Source of the DNA: Dactylosporangium sp040689395
GTDB lineage: Bacteria > Actinomycetota > Actinomycetes > Mycobacteriales > Micromonosporaceae
NCBI RefSeq assembly: GCF_040689395.1
Contig: NZ_JBFAZX010000027.1
Coordinates: 1-64,000 of the forward strand
Length of the DNA stretch: 64,000 nt
Direction of reading: 5' to 3'
Of this stretch, positions 1 through 8,655 are shown piece after piece (positions within the stretch are counted from its first letter, which is position 1; each line of letters starts with the position of its first letter). The position numbers were made by a program, and so were the translations under genes. Under the pieces are notes generated by a model. It worked only from the letters and a program-made list of their open reading frames with translations. It ran no database searches and was not told where the DNA came from.

Positions 1-101
1 TCAAGTTGCTCGACACAAGTTGATCTACCAGAAGTCCCGTTCGCATCTGCAGGCCCCCTTGACACCGCCGCCAATCACCAAACGCAACGGCGTTGTCGGC
101 A

Positions 102-166
102 CGTTCACTCCGTGATCATGCAGGACCCCGCGCATCGTGGACGCCAGGCGCATGATCACGGAAACG
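102..166. repeat. Inverted repeat, possible hairpin element
   Basis: The arm at 102-120 ends in TCCGTGATCATG. The arm at 151-166 starts CATGATCACGGA and ends AACG, so the two pair around a 30-nt spacer. A further copy in the orientation of the right arm lies at the last bases of the window (63980-63996) and matches 17 nt of the left arm exactly. This looks like a dispersed intergenic palindromic element rather than a gene terminator. It lies beyond the 3' end of the gene at 519-1490, with about 350 bp between them. Confidence 0.6.
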
Positions 167-235
167 TTGCTCGCGGGCGGCCGCTACCAGCCATTTGACG
201 GTCGCTCTTGGTCAGGCCGAGGCCTGGCTGCGGCA

Positions 236-500
236 CAAACCCAGGTCAGACCGAGGCCGGGCCGCGGCCACGCACCCAGCTCGGTGGACCGAGACCGGCT
301 TGGGGCGCGAACCCCTGCCAGACCAAGACCAAGGCCGCGACCACGCACCCAGGCCGGCAGACCAAGGCCCGCTAGAGGCACGAACCCCGGACCAGACCGA
401 GGCCACGGCCACGGCCACGGCCACGCACCCAGCTCGGCAGACCAAGGCCCGCCAGGGGCGCGAACCCAGGTCAGACCGAGACCCGAGGCCAGGCCTGGCC
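236..500. repeat. Degenerate 73-80 bp tandem repeat, about 3.5 copies
   Basis: Two anchors recur in phase. CCACGCACCC occurs at 268, 341 and 421, and CGAACCC at 308, 381 and 461, giving unit lengths of 73 and 80 bp. The third unit contains an internal GGCCAC microrepeat (401-421), which accounts for its extra length. The array lies in the gene-free stretch 1-518. Arginine/proline-rich open frames cross it on both strands, but they follow the repeat and show no protein-like composition, so I treat the region as non-coding. Nothing else is visible in 1-518 apart from the hairpin at 102-166. Confidence 0.65.
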
Positions 501-518
501 GGGGGACACGAGTCCGGG

Positions 519-1490
519 TCAGGAGCGCGGTGGTTCGGGCTGATGTGAAGATGCGGGCGCGACCGGCGGGAAGGACGAGCCGGGCCCCGGCCAGGACGGG
601 GCGTCGGGCCGCGGAGCCTCGGGCGATGGAGGCGCCCCAGGGTCGGCCCAGCTGGCTCCCGGCGGCGGCAACGCGGGCACCGACAGGTCCGGCGAGTCCG
701 CGAGCTGACCGGACGAGGCCGGAGAGGACCCGGGCAAGCCGAACGAGGCCGGCGCGGGTGGACCGAACGAGCCCGGTGAAGGCGAACCCGGATGGGCCGG
801 CCCCGGCTGGTCGCCGACACCCGGCTGAGGCTGATCCGGATGGCTCGCGGTCGGGTAGGGCCCGGCGGGCTGGTCCAGGTATTCGACGGGCATGTTGTCG
901 TAGCGCAGCGTCGGGGAGGCATGGAAGCCGGCCAGGCCCGTATACACCGCGCCGGCCGCCAGGGCCTGGACGAGCAGCGTGCCACGCACCCACGGGATGA
1001 AGCCGAACAGCAGGCTCGACGTGCCCGTGCGCAGCTTCACCGGGCGGAACATGTGGGTGCCGACCGGGGCGCTCTCGGCCAGGTCGATGTAGTGCGCCCA
1101 GCCGACCTTGTTGCCGAGCCACGCGCCCAGGACCGAGGCGCCGGCCGAGCCCACCACCAGGGCGGCCAGGACGATCGGGCCCCGGTAGCGGCGCAGCAGC
1201 AGCCAGGCGACGACGGCGATCAGGGCGCCCATCGCCAGCGACATCAGGATGAACCATCCGTCGTCGGCCCAGTAGCCCTCGGGCTCGCCCTCGACGGGAT
1301 ACGGACCGTATTGGGTCTGCACGAGCTCCACGTTCGGCGCGAGCATCGCCCACAGCAGGCCGAACGGCGCACCCAGGCCGGCGATCACCACGGCGACGAC
1401 GAGGGCGGACAACACCTCCCGCCCGATCGGCTCGCGCGCCGGCCCGGAGGCCTCCGGCTCTTCGACGGGCGAAATCGGCGCGACGCTCAC
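519..1490 (-). CDS. Four-TM membrane protein with proline-rich tail (DUF2567-like)
   Basis: The product is 323 aa. About four hydrophobic segments are visible (roughly residues 24-50, 80-100, 104-126 and 165-190), followed by a Pro/Ser/Ala/Gly-rich tail of about 110 residues. The GTG start at 1490 overlaps the dnaE1 stop by four bases (GTGA), so the two genes are probably translationally coupled; a longer open frame would run through dnaE1 and is rejected. Membrane proteins of this general type occur beside dnaE in actinomycetes, and DUF2567 is my best guess from topology. No catalytic motif is visible and the function is unknown. The tail is compositionally simple and likely variable. Confidence 0.75.
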   Translation of the reverse strand: MSVAPISPVEEPEASGPAREPIGREVLSALVVAVVIAGLGAPFGLLWAMLAPNVELVQTQYGPYPVEGEPEGYWADDGWFILMSLAMGALIAVVAWLLLRRYRGPIVLAALVVGSAGASVLGAWLGNKVGWAHYIDLAESAPVGTHMFRPVKLRTGTSSLLFGFIPWVRGTLLVQALAAGAVYTGLAGFHASPTLRYDNMPVEYLDQPAGPYPTASHPDQPQPGVGDQPGPAHPGSPSPGSFGPPAPASFGLPGSSPASSGQLADSPDLSVPALPPPGASWADPGAPPSPEAPRPDAPSWPGPGSSFPPVAPASSHQPEPPRS

Positions 1491-4400
1491 GATCCCATCC
1501 TGCCAGGCGCGAGGCCCGACCCGGCAAGCGAGTCCGCCGCACCCCCAGAACCCGGCGAACCGGTGGAATCGGGCAAACCTGCCGAGCCAGCGGAATATCC
1601 AGGATGCCCGGAAGGCTGGGTGTCGCCGACCGGCGGGGGCAGGGTCAGGTCGGGCAGCGTCAGGTCCATGGCCATCAGCCGCGGCGCCTCCTCCCGCCGG
1701 TCCACCCGCCCCTTCACCGCCACGACGGCGTCCTCGGCCACCCACTGGTCGACGAGCTCATACGTGTCGGGGAAGAACATCACCTCGACGCTGCCGTCCA
1801 GGTCCTCCAGCACCGCCGACGCCCACGGCCGCCCTTGCCGGGTGACCCTGCGCTGCACGCCGGAGAGGATGCCGGCGAGGCGGACGACGGCGCCGTCGGG
1901 AACGGCGCCCTCCTCGGCGAGCACGGCGATCGGCCGGTCGGCGGAGCGCCGCAGCACGTGCTCCAGGCCGCGCAGCGGGTGGTCGGAGACGTAGAGGCCG
2001 AGCATCTCGCGCTCGAAGGCGAGCCGCTCCGGCTTGTCCCACTCCATGGCCGGGACCGGTGGGGCGCTCATGAACGGGGCGCCGAACAGGTCGAACTGCC
2101 CCATGGCCTCGTTGCGCTTGATGTCCATGACCGCGTCGAGGGCGTCGGCGTGGACGCTGAGCAGGCCGCGGCGGGAGTGGCCGAAGGAGTCGAACGCGCC
2201 CGCCTTGATGAGCGACTCGATGGTCTTGCGGTTGCAGACCACCTGGTCGACCTTGGCCAGGAAGTCGTAGAAGTCGGCATACGCCCCCTTCTCCCGGCGA
2301 GCCCGGATGATCGCCGCGACCGCGGCGGGGCCGACGTTGCGGATCGCGCCGAGGCCGAAGCGGATGTCGGCGCCGTCGGCGGCGAAGCGGCCCTGCGAGG
2401 AGTTGACGTCGGGCGGCAGGACCCGGATGCCCATGTGCCGGCACTCGGCGAGGTAGACGGCGGAGCGGTCCTTGTCGCCACCGACCGAGGTGAGCAGGGC
2501 GCTCATGTACTCGGCCGGGTAGTTGGCCTTGAGATACGCCGTCCAGTACGCCACCAGCCCATAGGCCACGCTGTGCGCCTTGTTGAACGCGTAGTCGGAG
2601 AACGGCACGAGGATGTCCCACAGGGTGCGGATCGCGCCCTCGGAATAGCCCCGCTCGCGCATGGCCGGCGCGAACAGGGTGAACTCCTCGTCCAGGATCT
2701 CCTTCTTCTTCTTGCCCATCGCCCGCCGCAGCCGGTCGGCGGCGCCGAGGGTGTAGCCGGCGACCCGCTGGGCGATCGCCATGACCTGCTCCTGGTAGAC
2801 GATCAGGCCATAGGTGTCGCCGAGGATGTCCGCGAGGGGCTCGGCCAGCTCGGGGTGGATGGGTGTGACCGGGCGGCGGCCGTTCTTGCGGTCGGCATAC
2901 TCGTTGTGCGCGTTGGCGGCGATCGGCCCGGGCCGGTAGAGCGCGCCGACCGCGGAGATGTCCGCGAAGCTGTCGGGCGCCATCGCGCGCAGCAGCTGGC
3001 GGACCGGCGTGGCGTCGAACTGGAAGACGCCGAGCGTGTCGCCGTGCGACAGCAGCGCATACGTCGGCGTGTCGTCCAGCGGCGCGTCCTCGATGACGAC
3101 GTCGACCCCCCGGTTGTGGCGGATCGCCTCGATCGCGTCGTCGAGGATCGTGAGGTTGCGCAGGCCGAGGAAGTCCATCTTGAGCAGGCCCATCGCCTCG
3201 CAGGCGCCCATGTCCCACTGGGTGATGATCGCGCCGTCCTGCTCGCGCCGCTGGATCGGCAGCACGTCGAGGAGCGGCTCGCGGGACAGAATGACCCCGG
3301 CGGCGTGCACGCCCCACTGGCGCTTGAGCCCCTCCAGCCCGCGGGCGGTGTCGACGACGGTGCGCACCTCGGGCTCGGACTCGTAGAGCCGGCGCAGCTC
3401 GCCGCCCTCCTTGTGCCGCGAGTGGGCCGGATCGAACACCCCGGACAGCGGCATGTCGCGCCCGAGCACCGGCGGCGGCACGGCCTTGCTGATCCGCTCG
3501 CCGAGGGAGAACGGGAAGCCCAGCACGCGCGCGGCGTCCTTGACGGCGGCCTTCGCCTTGATCGTGCCGTAGGTGATGATCTGCGAGACGTGGTCGGCGC
3601 CATACTGTTCGGTCGCGTAGCGGATCATCTCGCCGCGTCGGCGCTCGTCGAAGTCCATGTCGATGTCGGGCATGCTCGGGCGCTCCGGGTTGAGGAAGCG
3701 CTCGAAGAGCAGCCCGTGCGCGATCGGGTCGAGCTCGGTGATGCCCAGCGCGAAGGCGACCAGTGAGCCGGCCGCCGAGCCGCGGCCGGGGCCGACCCGG
3801 ATGCCCTCGCGGTGGGCGTGCGCCACGAGGTCGGCCACGACGAGGAAATAGCCCGCGAGGCTGGCGCCGGTGATCACGGAGAGCTCATAGTCGGCCTGCC
3901 GGGCGTGCGGCTCGGGCACCCCACCCGGGAACCGCCGGGCGAGGCCGCGGCCGACCTCGGCGCGCAGGTGGGAGTCCTCGGTCTCGCCGGGTGGCACCGG
4001 GAAGCTCGGCATGAGGCTGCGTGCCGCGAAGACCTCGGCGTAGTCGCCGATCCGCTCGGCGATGGCCAGCGTCGCGTCGCAGGCGCCGGGGACCTCGGCG
4101 TCCCAGATCCGGCGCATCTCCTGCGCGGACTTGAGGTAGAAGTCGCGGGCGTCGAACTTGAAGCGCTTCGGGTCGGCGAGCGTGGTCGCCGACTGCACGG
4201 CGAGCAGCGCTTCGTGGGCGTCGGCGTCGCCGGCGAAGGTGTAGTGCAGGTCGTTGGTGGCCACGGGGGTGAGCCCGAGCCGCTTGCCGAGGCGCAGCAG
4301 GTCGGCGCGGACCCGGGTCTCGATGCCGAGGCCGTGATCCATGAGCTCCAGGTAGAGGTTGCCGGCGCCGAAGATGTCGCGCAGCTCGCCGGCGGCCGCG

Positions 4401-4936
4401 CAGGCGCGCTCGAAGTCGCCGATGCGCAGCCAGGTCTGAATCTCCCCCGACGGGCAGCCGGTCGTGGCGATCACCCCCGGCGCGTGCCGTTGCAGCAGTT
4501 CCCGGTCGGCGCGCGGCTTGTAGAAATACCCCTCGAGGCTGGCCAGCGACGACAGCCGGAACAGGTTGCGCAGCCCGGTGGCGTCGGCGGCCAGGAGTGT
4601 CAGGTGGGTGTAGGCGCCGCCGCCTGAGACGTCGTTCTCCCCGCCGTCGGCCCACCGCACCCTGGTCCGGTCGCGCCGATGGGTGCCGGGCGTCAGGTAG
4701 GCCTCCACGCCGAGGATCGGCCGGATCCCGGCCCGGACGGCCTGGTGGTAAAAGTCGTGGGCGCCGAACATGTTGCCGTGGTCGGTCATGGCCAGCGCCG
4801 GCTGGCCGAGCCGGGCCGCCTCGGCGAACAGCGGGCCTAGGCGCGCCGCACCGTCGAGCATCGAATACTCGGTGTGCACGTGCAGATGTACGAAGGACTC
4901 CCCCACGGCCCCGAACCTATCGCCGGGGTACGACAT
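1487..4936 (-). CDS. dnaE: DNA polymerase III subunit alpha (replicative, DnaE1)
   Basis: This is the catalytic subunit of the replicative polymerase. The N-terminal PHP domain begins with the motif SFVHLHVHTEYSMLDG near residue 12 and continues to about 210. The C-family palm carries PGRGSAAGS near 381 and the catalytic aspartates in PDIDMDFDE near 422. Thumb, fingers, helix-hairpin-helix and an OB-fold follow, then an unusual Gly/Ser/Pro-rich tail of about 45 residues. The length (1149 aa) fits DnaE1. I chose the ATG at 4936, which has GGAG 10 nt upstream. An in-frame ATG at 4957 and a GTG at 4906 (closest to the usual family start) remain possible. Its stop overlaps the next gene by four bases. 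A second alpha subunit, dnaE2, lies at 57732-61091. Confidence 0.97.
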   Translation of the reverse strand: MSYPGDRFGAVGESFVHLHVHTEYSMLDGAARLGPLFAEAARLGQPALAMTDHGNMFGAHDFYHQAVRAGIRPILGVEAYLTPGTHRRDRTRVRWADGGENDVSGGGAYTHLTLLAADATGLRNLFRLSSLASLEGYFYKPRADRELLQRHAPGVIATTGCPSGEIQTWLRIGDFERACAAAGELRDIFGAGNLYLELMDHGLGIETRVRADLLRLGKRLGLTPVATNDLHYTFAGDADAHEALLAVQSATTLADPKRFKFDARDFYLKSAQEMRRIWDAEVPGACDATLAIAERIGDYAEVFAARSLMPSFPVPPGETEDSHLRAEVGRGLARRFPGGVPEPHARQADYELSVITGASLAGYFLVVADLVAHAHREGIRVGPGRGSAAGSLVAFALGITELDPIAHGLLFERFLNPERPSMPDIDMDFDERRRGEMIRYATEQYGADHVSQIITYGTIKAKAAVKDAARVLGFPFSLGERISKAVPPPVLGRDMPLSGVFDPAHSRHKEGGELRRLYESEPEVRTVVDTARGLEGLKRQWGVHAAGVILSREPLLDVLPIQRREQDGAIITQWDMGACEAMGLLKMDFLGLRNLTILDDAIEAIRHNRGVDVVIEDAPLDDTPTYALLSHGDTLGVFQFDATPVRQLLRAMAPDSFADISAVGALYRPGPIAANAHNEYADRKNGRRPVTPIHPELAEPLADILGDTYGLIVYQEQVMAIAQRVAGYTLGAADRLRRAMGKKKKEILDEEFTLFAPAMRERGYSEGAIRTLWDILVPFSDYAFNKAHSVAYGLVAYWTAYLKANYPAEYMSALLTSVGGDKDRSAVYLAECRHMGIRVLPPDVNSSQGRFAADGADIRFGLGAIRNVGPAAVAAIIRARREKGAYADFYDFLAKVDQVVCNRKTIESLIKAGAFDSFGHSRRGLLSVHADALDAVMDIKRNEAMGQFDLFGAPFMSAPPVPAMEWDKPERLAFEREMLGLYVSDHPLRGLEHVLRRSADRPIAVLAEEGAVPDGAVVRLAGILSGVQRRVTRQGRPWASAVLEDLDGSVEVMFFPDTYELVDQWVAEDAVVAVKGRVDRREEAPRLMAMDLTLPDLTLPPPVGDTQPSGHPGYSAGSAGLPDSTGSPGSGGAADSLAGSGLAPGRMGS

Positions 4937-5002
4937 TTTCGAGAAACTCCACGACATGATCCGCCCGGCACGAAGAGGTCTTCGCGCGGGCGATCGGCGA
5001 GC

Positions 5003-6085
5003 TCACCGGGCGTAGGGGTCCATCATGACCGCGGTCGCCCGCAGCCAGGCGCGCTTGGTCGCCGGCGCGAGCATCGGATATTCGATGTTGGAGCCGCTCT
5101 CCAGCGCCGGGTCGTAGGGCACCACCACGACGGCCCTGGTCCGGGTGCGGAAGTGCCCGGCCAGGTCGTCGATGAGCGAGGTCGGGTTGGGCGTCGGGCA
5201 GGACAGCAGGGTCACCGCGTTGGCGACGAGATCCTCCATGCCCGCCTCGTCGAGCAGGTCGAGCATCCAGTCGGCGGTGAACGCGGCGTCCTCGCGCGGC
5301 ACGCTCGTGACCACCAGCTGGTCCGCGGCATGCAGCACGGTCTGCCAGTTGGGGCTCTCCACGTTGTTGCCGGTGTCGACGCAGATCACGTCATGGGTGC
5401 GGCGCAGCAGCTCGAGCACGCGACGCACCGTGTGCGGGTCGAGACGCTGCGCGAAGCGGGGGTTCTCCTCACCGGCGAGCACGTCGTAGGAGCCGTCGGA
5501 GGCGTGCCGCAGGTAGTCGTCGAGCATGTCGTAGAGGTCGTAGCCGGTCGCGTGCTCGACCCGGACCAGGTCGGCGATCAGGTGCCGGATGGTGCGGGCG
5601 TGCCGCGCGCTGCCGGCCCGCAGGCCGAGCGTGCCGCGCAGCTCGTTGTCGTCCCACGCGATGACACCCTTGCCGCGGACGCTGCCGATGGTGGCGGCGG
5701 TCAGCACCGTCGCGGTCGTCTTGTGCACGCCGCCCTTGGGGTTGGCGAAGGCCAGCACCTTCGGGGTGGGGATCTCCTGGCGGAGCACCTGCACCATCTG
5801 CTCGGTCGGGTCGGCCGGGCGGGCTTGATACTCGACCATGGGGCCGCGCCGCACGGGCCCGCCGGGGCGGGGCGCCGCGTCGTAGGGCCGGGTGCCGTTG
5901 CTAGTTCGCATTGGCTCGTCATCGTAGGGCCGCGAGGGCGGATACGGGTCCGCGGGTTGTTCGAACCGGCCGTCGTAATCCAGATCACTCGGGCTCGCCC
6001 GGCCCAGCAGGGCCCGGTCGAGCAGCGAGCGCCATCGGGGAGCCGGCTCCGCCGACCTGTCCCAACCGGCATCGCGCTCAGCCAC
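5003..6085 (-). CDS. MinD/ParA-like ATPase
   Basis: The product is 360 aa. A hydrophilic, Pro/Arg/Asp-rich N-terminal region of about 105 residues precedes a P-loop domain with the deviant Walker A motif NPKGGVHKTT at about 115-124. Downstream the CVDTGNNVES segment fits the Walker B/switch region of MinD/ParA-type SIMIBI ATPases. Actinomycetes encode many such orphan ATPases, some tied to secretion or cell polarity, and nothing here specifies the cargo. The canonical second Lys context (KGGVGKT) is altered, with His in place of Gly just before the P-loop Lys. The GTG start at 6085 is chosen because GAGGGAGGG lies 6 nt upstream; an in-frame TTG at 6115 has no such site. Confidence 0.8.
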   Translation of the reverse strand: MAERDAGWDRSAEPAPRWRSLLDRALLGRASPSDLDYDGRFEQPADPYPPSRPYDDEPMRTSNGTRPYDAAPRPGGPVRRGPMVEYQARPADPTEQMVQVLRQEIPTPKVLAFANPKGGVHKTTATVLTAATIGSVRGKGVIAWDDNELRGTLGLRAGSARHARTIRHLIADLVRVEHATGYDLYDMLDDYLRHASDGSYDVLAGEENPRFAQRLDPHTVRRVLELLRRTHDVICVDTGNNVESPNWQTVLHAADQLVVTSVPREDAAFTADWMLDLLDEAGMEDLVANAVTLLSCPTPNPTSLIDDLAGHFRTRTRAVVVVPYDPALESGSNIEYPMLAPATKRAWLRATAVMMDPYAR

Positions 6086-6212
6086 GCTTGGCCCTCCCTC
6101 ACACCCGCGCGCCAAAAAGTCGTACCCCAGGCTACGGACCGAACACTATTCGGACCACACCTGCGCGCCCATCCCCCGCATCAACTGCACGACAGGCCGA
6201 AGGGATATCGCC

Positions 6213-7028
6213 TCAGGACGGACCGGAGGACGCGGCCGCCGGCTCGGCCACCTCGCGCACCGGTTCCGCGATCGTGGTCTGCTCGGGCAACGGGGGCAGG
6301 AACACTGTGCGATCGAGGCGTTGCAGATCGGTGATCGGGTCGACGACGCGGGTCTCGGGCCGGGCGGCGACGGCGCGCAGGGCGGCCGGTGGGGCGTACA
6401 CGACGGCGGCATACACGCATGAGCAGTGCTCGCTGTAGGCGGTGGCCTCCTTGTCGGCGACGCTCGCGCCGGAAACGTACATGTCGCGCGTCTCGCTGGA
6501 CGCGTCGCCGGCTCGGGCGAGCAGCTCGCGATAGCGGCCCGCTTCCTCGCGCTTGCGCCGGGCCGTCTCGTCCATGGCCGCGATCACGTCGTCGGGCAGC
6601 CGGTACGCGCCGAGCCGGACGAGCTCGGTCTGCGTTCTCGGCAGCGGCAGCCGGGCGAAGACGCTCGACACCGCGACGTCCGCGAGCACCGGGGCGAGCC
6701 GCTCGGGCGCCAGGTAGGTGGCGAAGGACACGAGCGCGTAGACCGGCGCGTCGCCCGGCAGCGCGGTCAGCTCGTCGCGGCCGGCCTGCACATACGCCGG
6801 GATCGACGCGCCCTGCGCGACCCCGACGCGCAGCACGTCGCCCAGCGACGGGTCGCTGCGGGGGCGATCCGACCGGTGCACCGCGAGCAGCGCCACGGTC
6901 ACCGCGAGTACGCCGATGACGACGGTGAACGCCCGCAGGCGCTGGGCGCCGCGGAAGATCCGGGCGAGGACGTCGCCGACCGGCGAGAGAGCGCGCTGGT
7001 CGAGTTGCTGGAGCCGCTTCATCGCCAC
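6213..7028 (-). CDS. Membrane-anchored protein of unknown function
   Basis: The product is 271 aa. A short cytoplasmic N-terminus is followed by one transmembrane helix at about residues 32-52 and a large, probably extracytoplasmic region. That region includes a charged, helix-prone stretch around residues 145-170 and a CSC motif near residue 206. I do not recognise the family; similar single-pass proteins occur in actinomycetes. The GTG start at 7028 has GAGG 5 nt upstream, and an ATG two codons later (7022) is nearly as good. The gene reads away from the chitinase across a 128-bp divergent region. It lies 127 bp upstream of the MinD-like gene on the same strand, so cotranscription is possible. 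Confidence 0.65.
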   Translation of the reverse strand: MAMKRLQQLDQRALSPVGDVLARIFRGAQRLRAFTVVIGVLAVTVALLAVHRSDRPRSDPSLGDVLRVGVAQGASIPAYVQAGRDELTALPGDAPVYALVSFATYLAPERLAPVLADVAVSSVFARLPLPRTQTELVRLGAYRLPDDVIAAMDETARRKREEAGRYRELLARAGDASSETRDMYVSGASVADKEATAYSEHCSCVYAAVVYAPPAALRAVAARPETRVVDPITDLQRLDRTVFLPPLPEQTTIAEPVREVAEPAAASSGPS

Positions 7029-7070
7029 GTCAGCCTCGCACGCGCTTCCTTAAGGGCGACTCACGGGGTC

Positions 7071-7117
7071 TTGACATCAAGGCATGGAAGGATTTCTATC
7101 AGGAAGGTTTACTAACA
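7071..7117 (+). promoter_or_regulatory. Chitinase promoter with tandem 16-bp direct repeats
   Basis: A TTGACA -35 lies at 7071-7076. Two adjacent 16-bp units follow, GGAAGGATTTCTATCA (7086-7101) and GGAAGGTTTACTAACA (7102-7117), matching at 13 of 16 positions. A plausible -10 (TTCTAT, 7094-7099) lies inside the first unit at 17-bp spacing. Streptomyces chitinase promoters are known to carry paired 12-bp direct repeats that mediate chitin induction and glucose repression. The sequence here differs, but the architecture is alike. The repeats are AT-rich against a GC-rich background. Confidence 0.6.
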
Positions 7118-7156
7118 GATCCTCCCCCGACCGAAACCCGCCCGAGAAGAGGTCCC

Positions 7157-8650
7157 ATGCGCAGATCGACCACGATCCGTGCGACCACAGCCGCCGCGGT
7201 AGCGCTCACCGCTGCCGGGATCGCCCTTGCCGTCACGCCGTCCGCCCAGGCGGCGGCCGCGATCCCCGCCCACGTCTTCGCCCCGTACTTCCAGGCGTAC
7301 AACGGCGACAGCCTCAACGGCCTGTCCCAGCAGTCCGGCGCCAAGTACCTCACGATGGCGTTCATCCAGACCGCCAGCCAGGGCTCATGCACCGTGTACT
7401 GGAACGGCGACACCGGCATGCCGATCGCCAACGCCACGTTCGGCAGCGACATCGCCGCCGTCCGCGCCCGCGGCGGCGACGTGATCCCCTCGTTCGGCGG
7501 CTACGCGGCCGACAACGGCGGCACCGAGATCGCCGACAGCTGCACCGACGTCAACCAGATCGCGGCGCAGTTCGAGAAGGTCATCACCACCTACGACGTC
7601 ACGCGGATCGACCTGGACGTCGAGGACAACTCGCTGACCAACACCGCCGGCATCGACCGGCGGAACAAGGCGATCAAGATCGTCGAGGACTGGGCGGCGG
7701 CCAACGGCCGGAGCATCCAGTTCGTGTACACCCTGCCGACCACCACGAGCGGACTCGCCGAGAGCGGCCTCGCGGTGCTGCGCAACGCGGTGGCCAACAA
7801 CGCCCGGGTCGACATCGTCAACCAGATGACGTTCGACTACTACGACAACCAGCCGCAGCACCAGATGGCCAACGACACCAAGACGGCGTCGAACGGGCTG
7901 CGCGCTCAACTGCAGCAGCTGTACCCCGGCAAGACCAACGCGCAGCTGTGGAGCATGATCGGCGTCACCGAGATGATCGGCGTCGACGACTTCGGCCCGG
8001 GTGAGACCTTCACCCTCGCCGACGCGGGCGCCGTGTACAGCTGGGCGACCCAGCAGGGCATCGCCGAGCTGTCGTTCTGGGCCCTGCAGCGCGACAACGG
8101 CGGCTGCCCGGGCGGTGCGGCCGCGGACAACTGCTCCGGCATCTCCCAGAAAACCTGGGACTTCTCGCACGTCTTCGCCCCGTTCACCAGCGGCGGCGGG
8201 GCAACGAGCTCGCCGAGCCCCTCCCGCAGCACCTCGCCGATCCCGAGCCAGAGCGCCCCGCCCGCGGGCGGCCTGGTCAACGGCAACTTCGAGACCGGCG
8301 GCCTCGCCCCGTGGTCCGGCAGCCTGTGCGGCATCGTCACCACGCCCGTGCACGGCGGCACGAAGGCCCTCAAGGCCGCCGCGTCGAGCTCGGACACCGC
8401 GCAGTGCGGCCAGACGGTCGCCGTCCAGGCCAACCGCACGTACACGCTGAGCGCCTGGGTGCAGGGCAGCTACGCGTTCCTGGGCGCCACCACGGCGTCC
8501 GGCGACGTGAGCACCTGGACGCAGGGCGGCTCGTCCTGGACCAAGCTGACCGTCACCGTCAGCACCGGCAGCTCCACCTCGATCAAGGTGTGGGTGCACG
8601 GCTGGTACGGCACCGGAACGATCTACGTCGACGACGTGACGCTGGTCTGA
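7157..8650 (+). CDS. Secreted GH18 chitinase with C-terminal carbohydrate-binding module
   Basis: The product is 497 aa. An N-terminal signal peptide (MRRSTTIRA, then a hydrophobic core) ends in an AQA-A cleavage region near residue 33. The catalytic domain of about 300 residues carries the GH18 signature in RIDLDVEDNS, with Asp152, Asp154 and the acid/base Glu156 all present. A Ser/Pro linker (about 355-372) leads to a 120-residue beta-rich module resembling CBM4/9/35-type carbohydrate-binding domains. It should hydrolyse chitin beta-1,4 bonds outside the cell. It is the only plus-strand gene before 32 kb and stands alone, with its own candidate promoter at 7071-7117. An AGAAGAGG site precedes the ATG. 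The convergent rluD stop is only 5 bp away. Confidence 0.92.
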   Translation: MRRSTTIRATTAAAVALTAAGIALAVTPSAQAAAAIPAHVFAPYFQAYNGDSLNGLSQQSGAKYLTMAFIQTASQGSCTVYWNGDTGMPIANATFGSDIAAVRARGGDVIPSFGGYAADNGGTEIADSCTDVNQIAAQFEKVITTYDVTRIDLDVEDNSLTNTAGIDRRNKAIKIVEDWAAANGRSIQFVYTLPTTTSGLAESGLAVLRNAVANNARVDIVNQMTFDYYDNQPQHQMANDTKTASNGLRAQLQQLYPGKTNAQLWSMIGVTEMIGVDDFGPGETFTLADAGAVYSWATQQGIAELSFWALQRDNGGCPGGAAADNCSGISQKTWDFSHVFAPFTSGGGATSSPSPSRSTSPIPSQSAPPAGGLVNGNFETGGLAPWSGSLCGIVTTPVHGGTKALKAAASSSDTAQCGQTVAVQANRTYTLSAWVQGSYAFLGATTASGDVSTWTQGGSSWTKLTVTVSTGSSTSIKVWVHGWYGTGTIYVDDVTLV

Positions 8651-8655
8651 ACCTG

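Noticed and set aside
236..500. CRISPR array
   Set aside because: Units are 73-80 bp and degenerate throughout, without short identical repeats alternating with unique spacers, and no cas genes are present.
137..1000. Arg/Pro-rich gene across the repeat region
   Set aside because: Open on several frames because of GC content; the content simply follows the tandem repeat and overlaps a well-supported gene on the other strand.
1604..3766. 720-codon open frame antisense to dnaE1
   Set aside because: It mirrors dnaE1 in another frame, as is common in very GC-rich DNA; no domain or protein-like composition.
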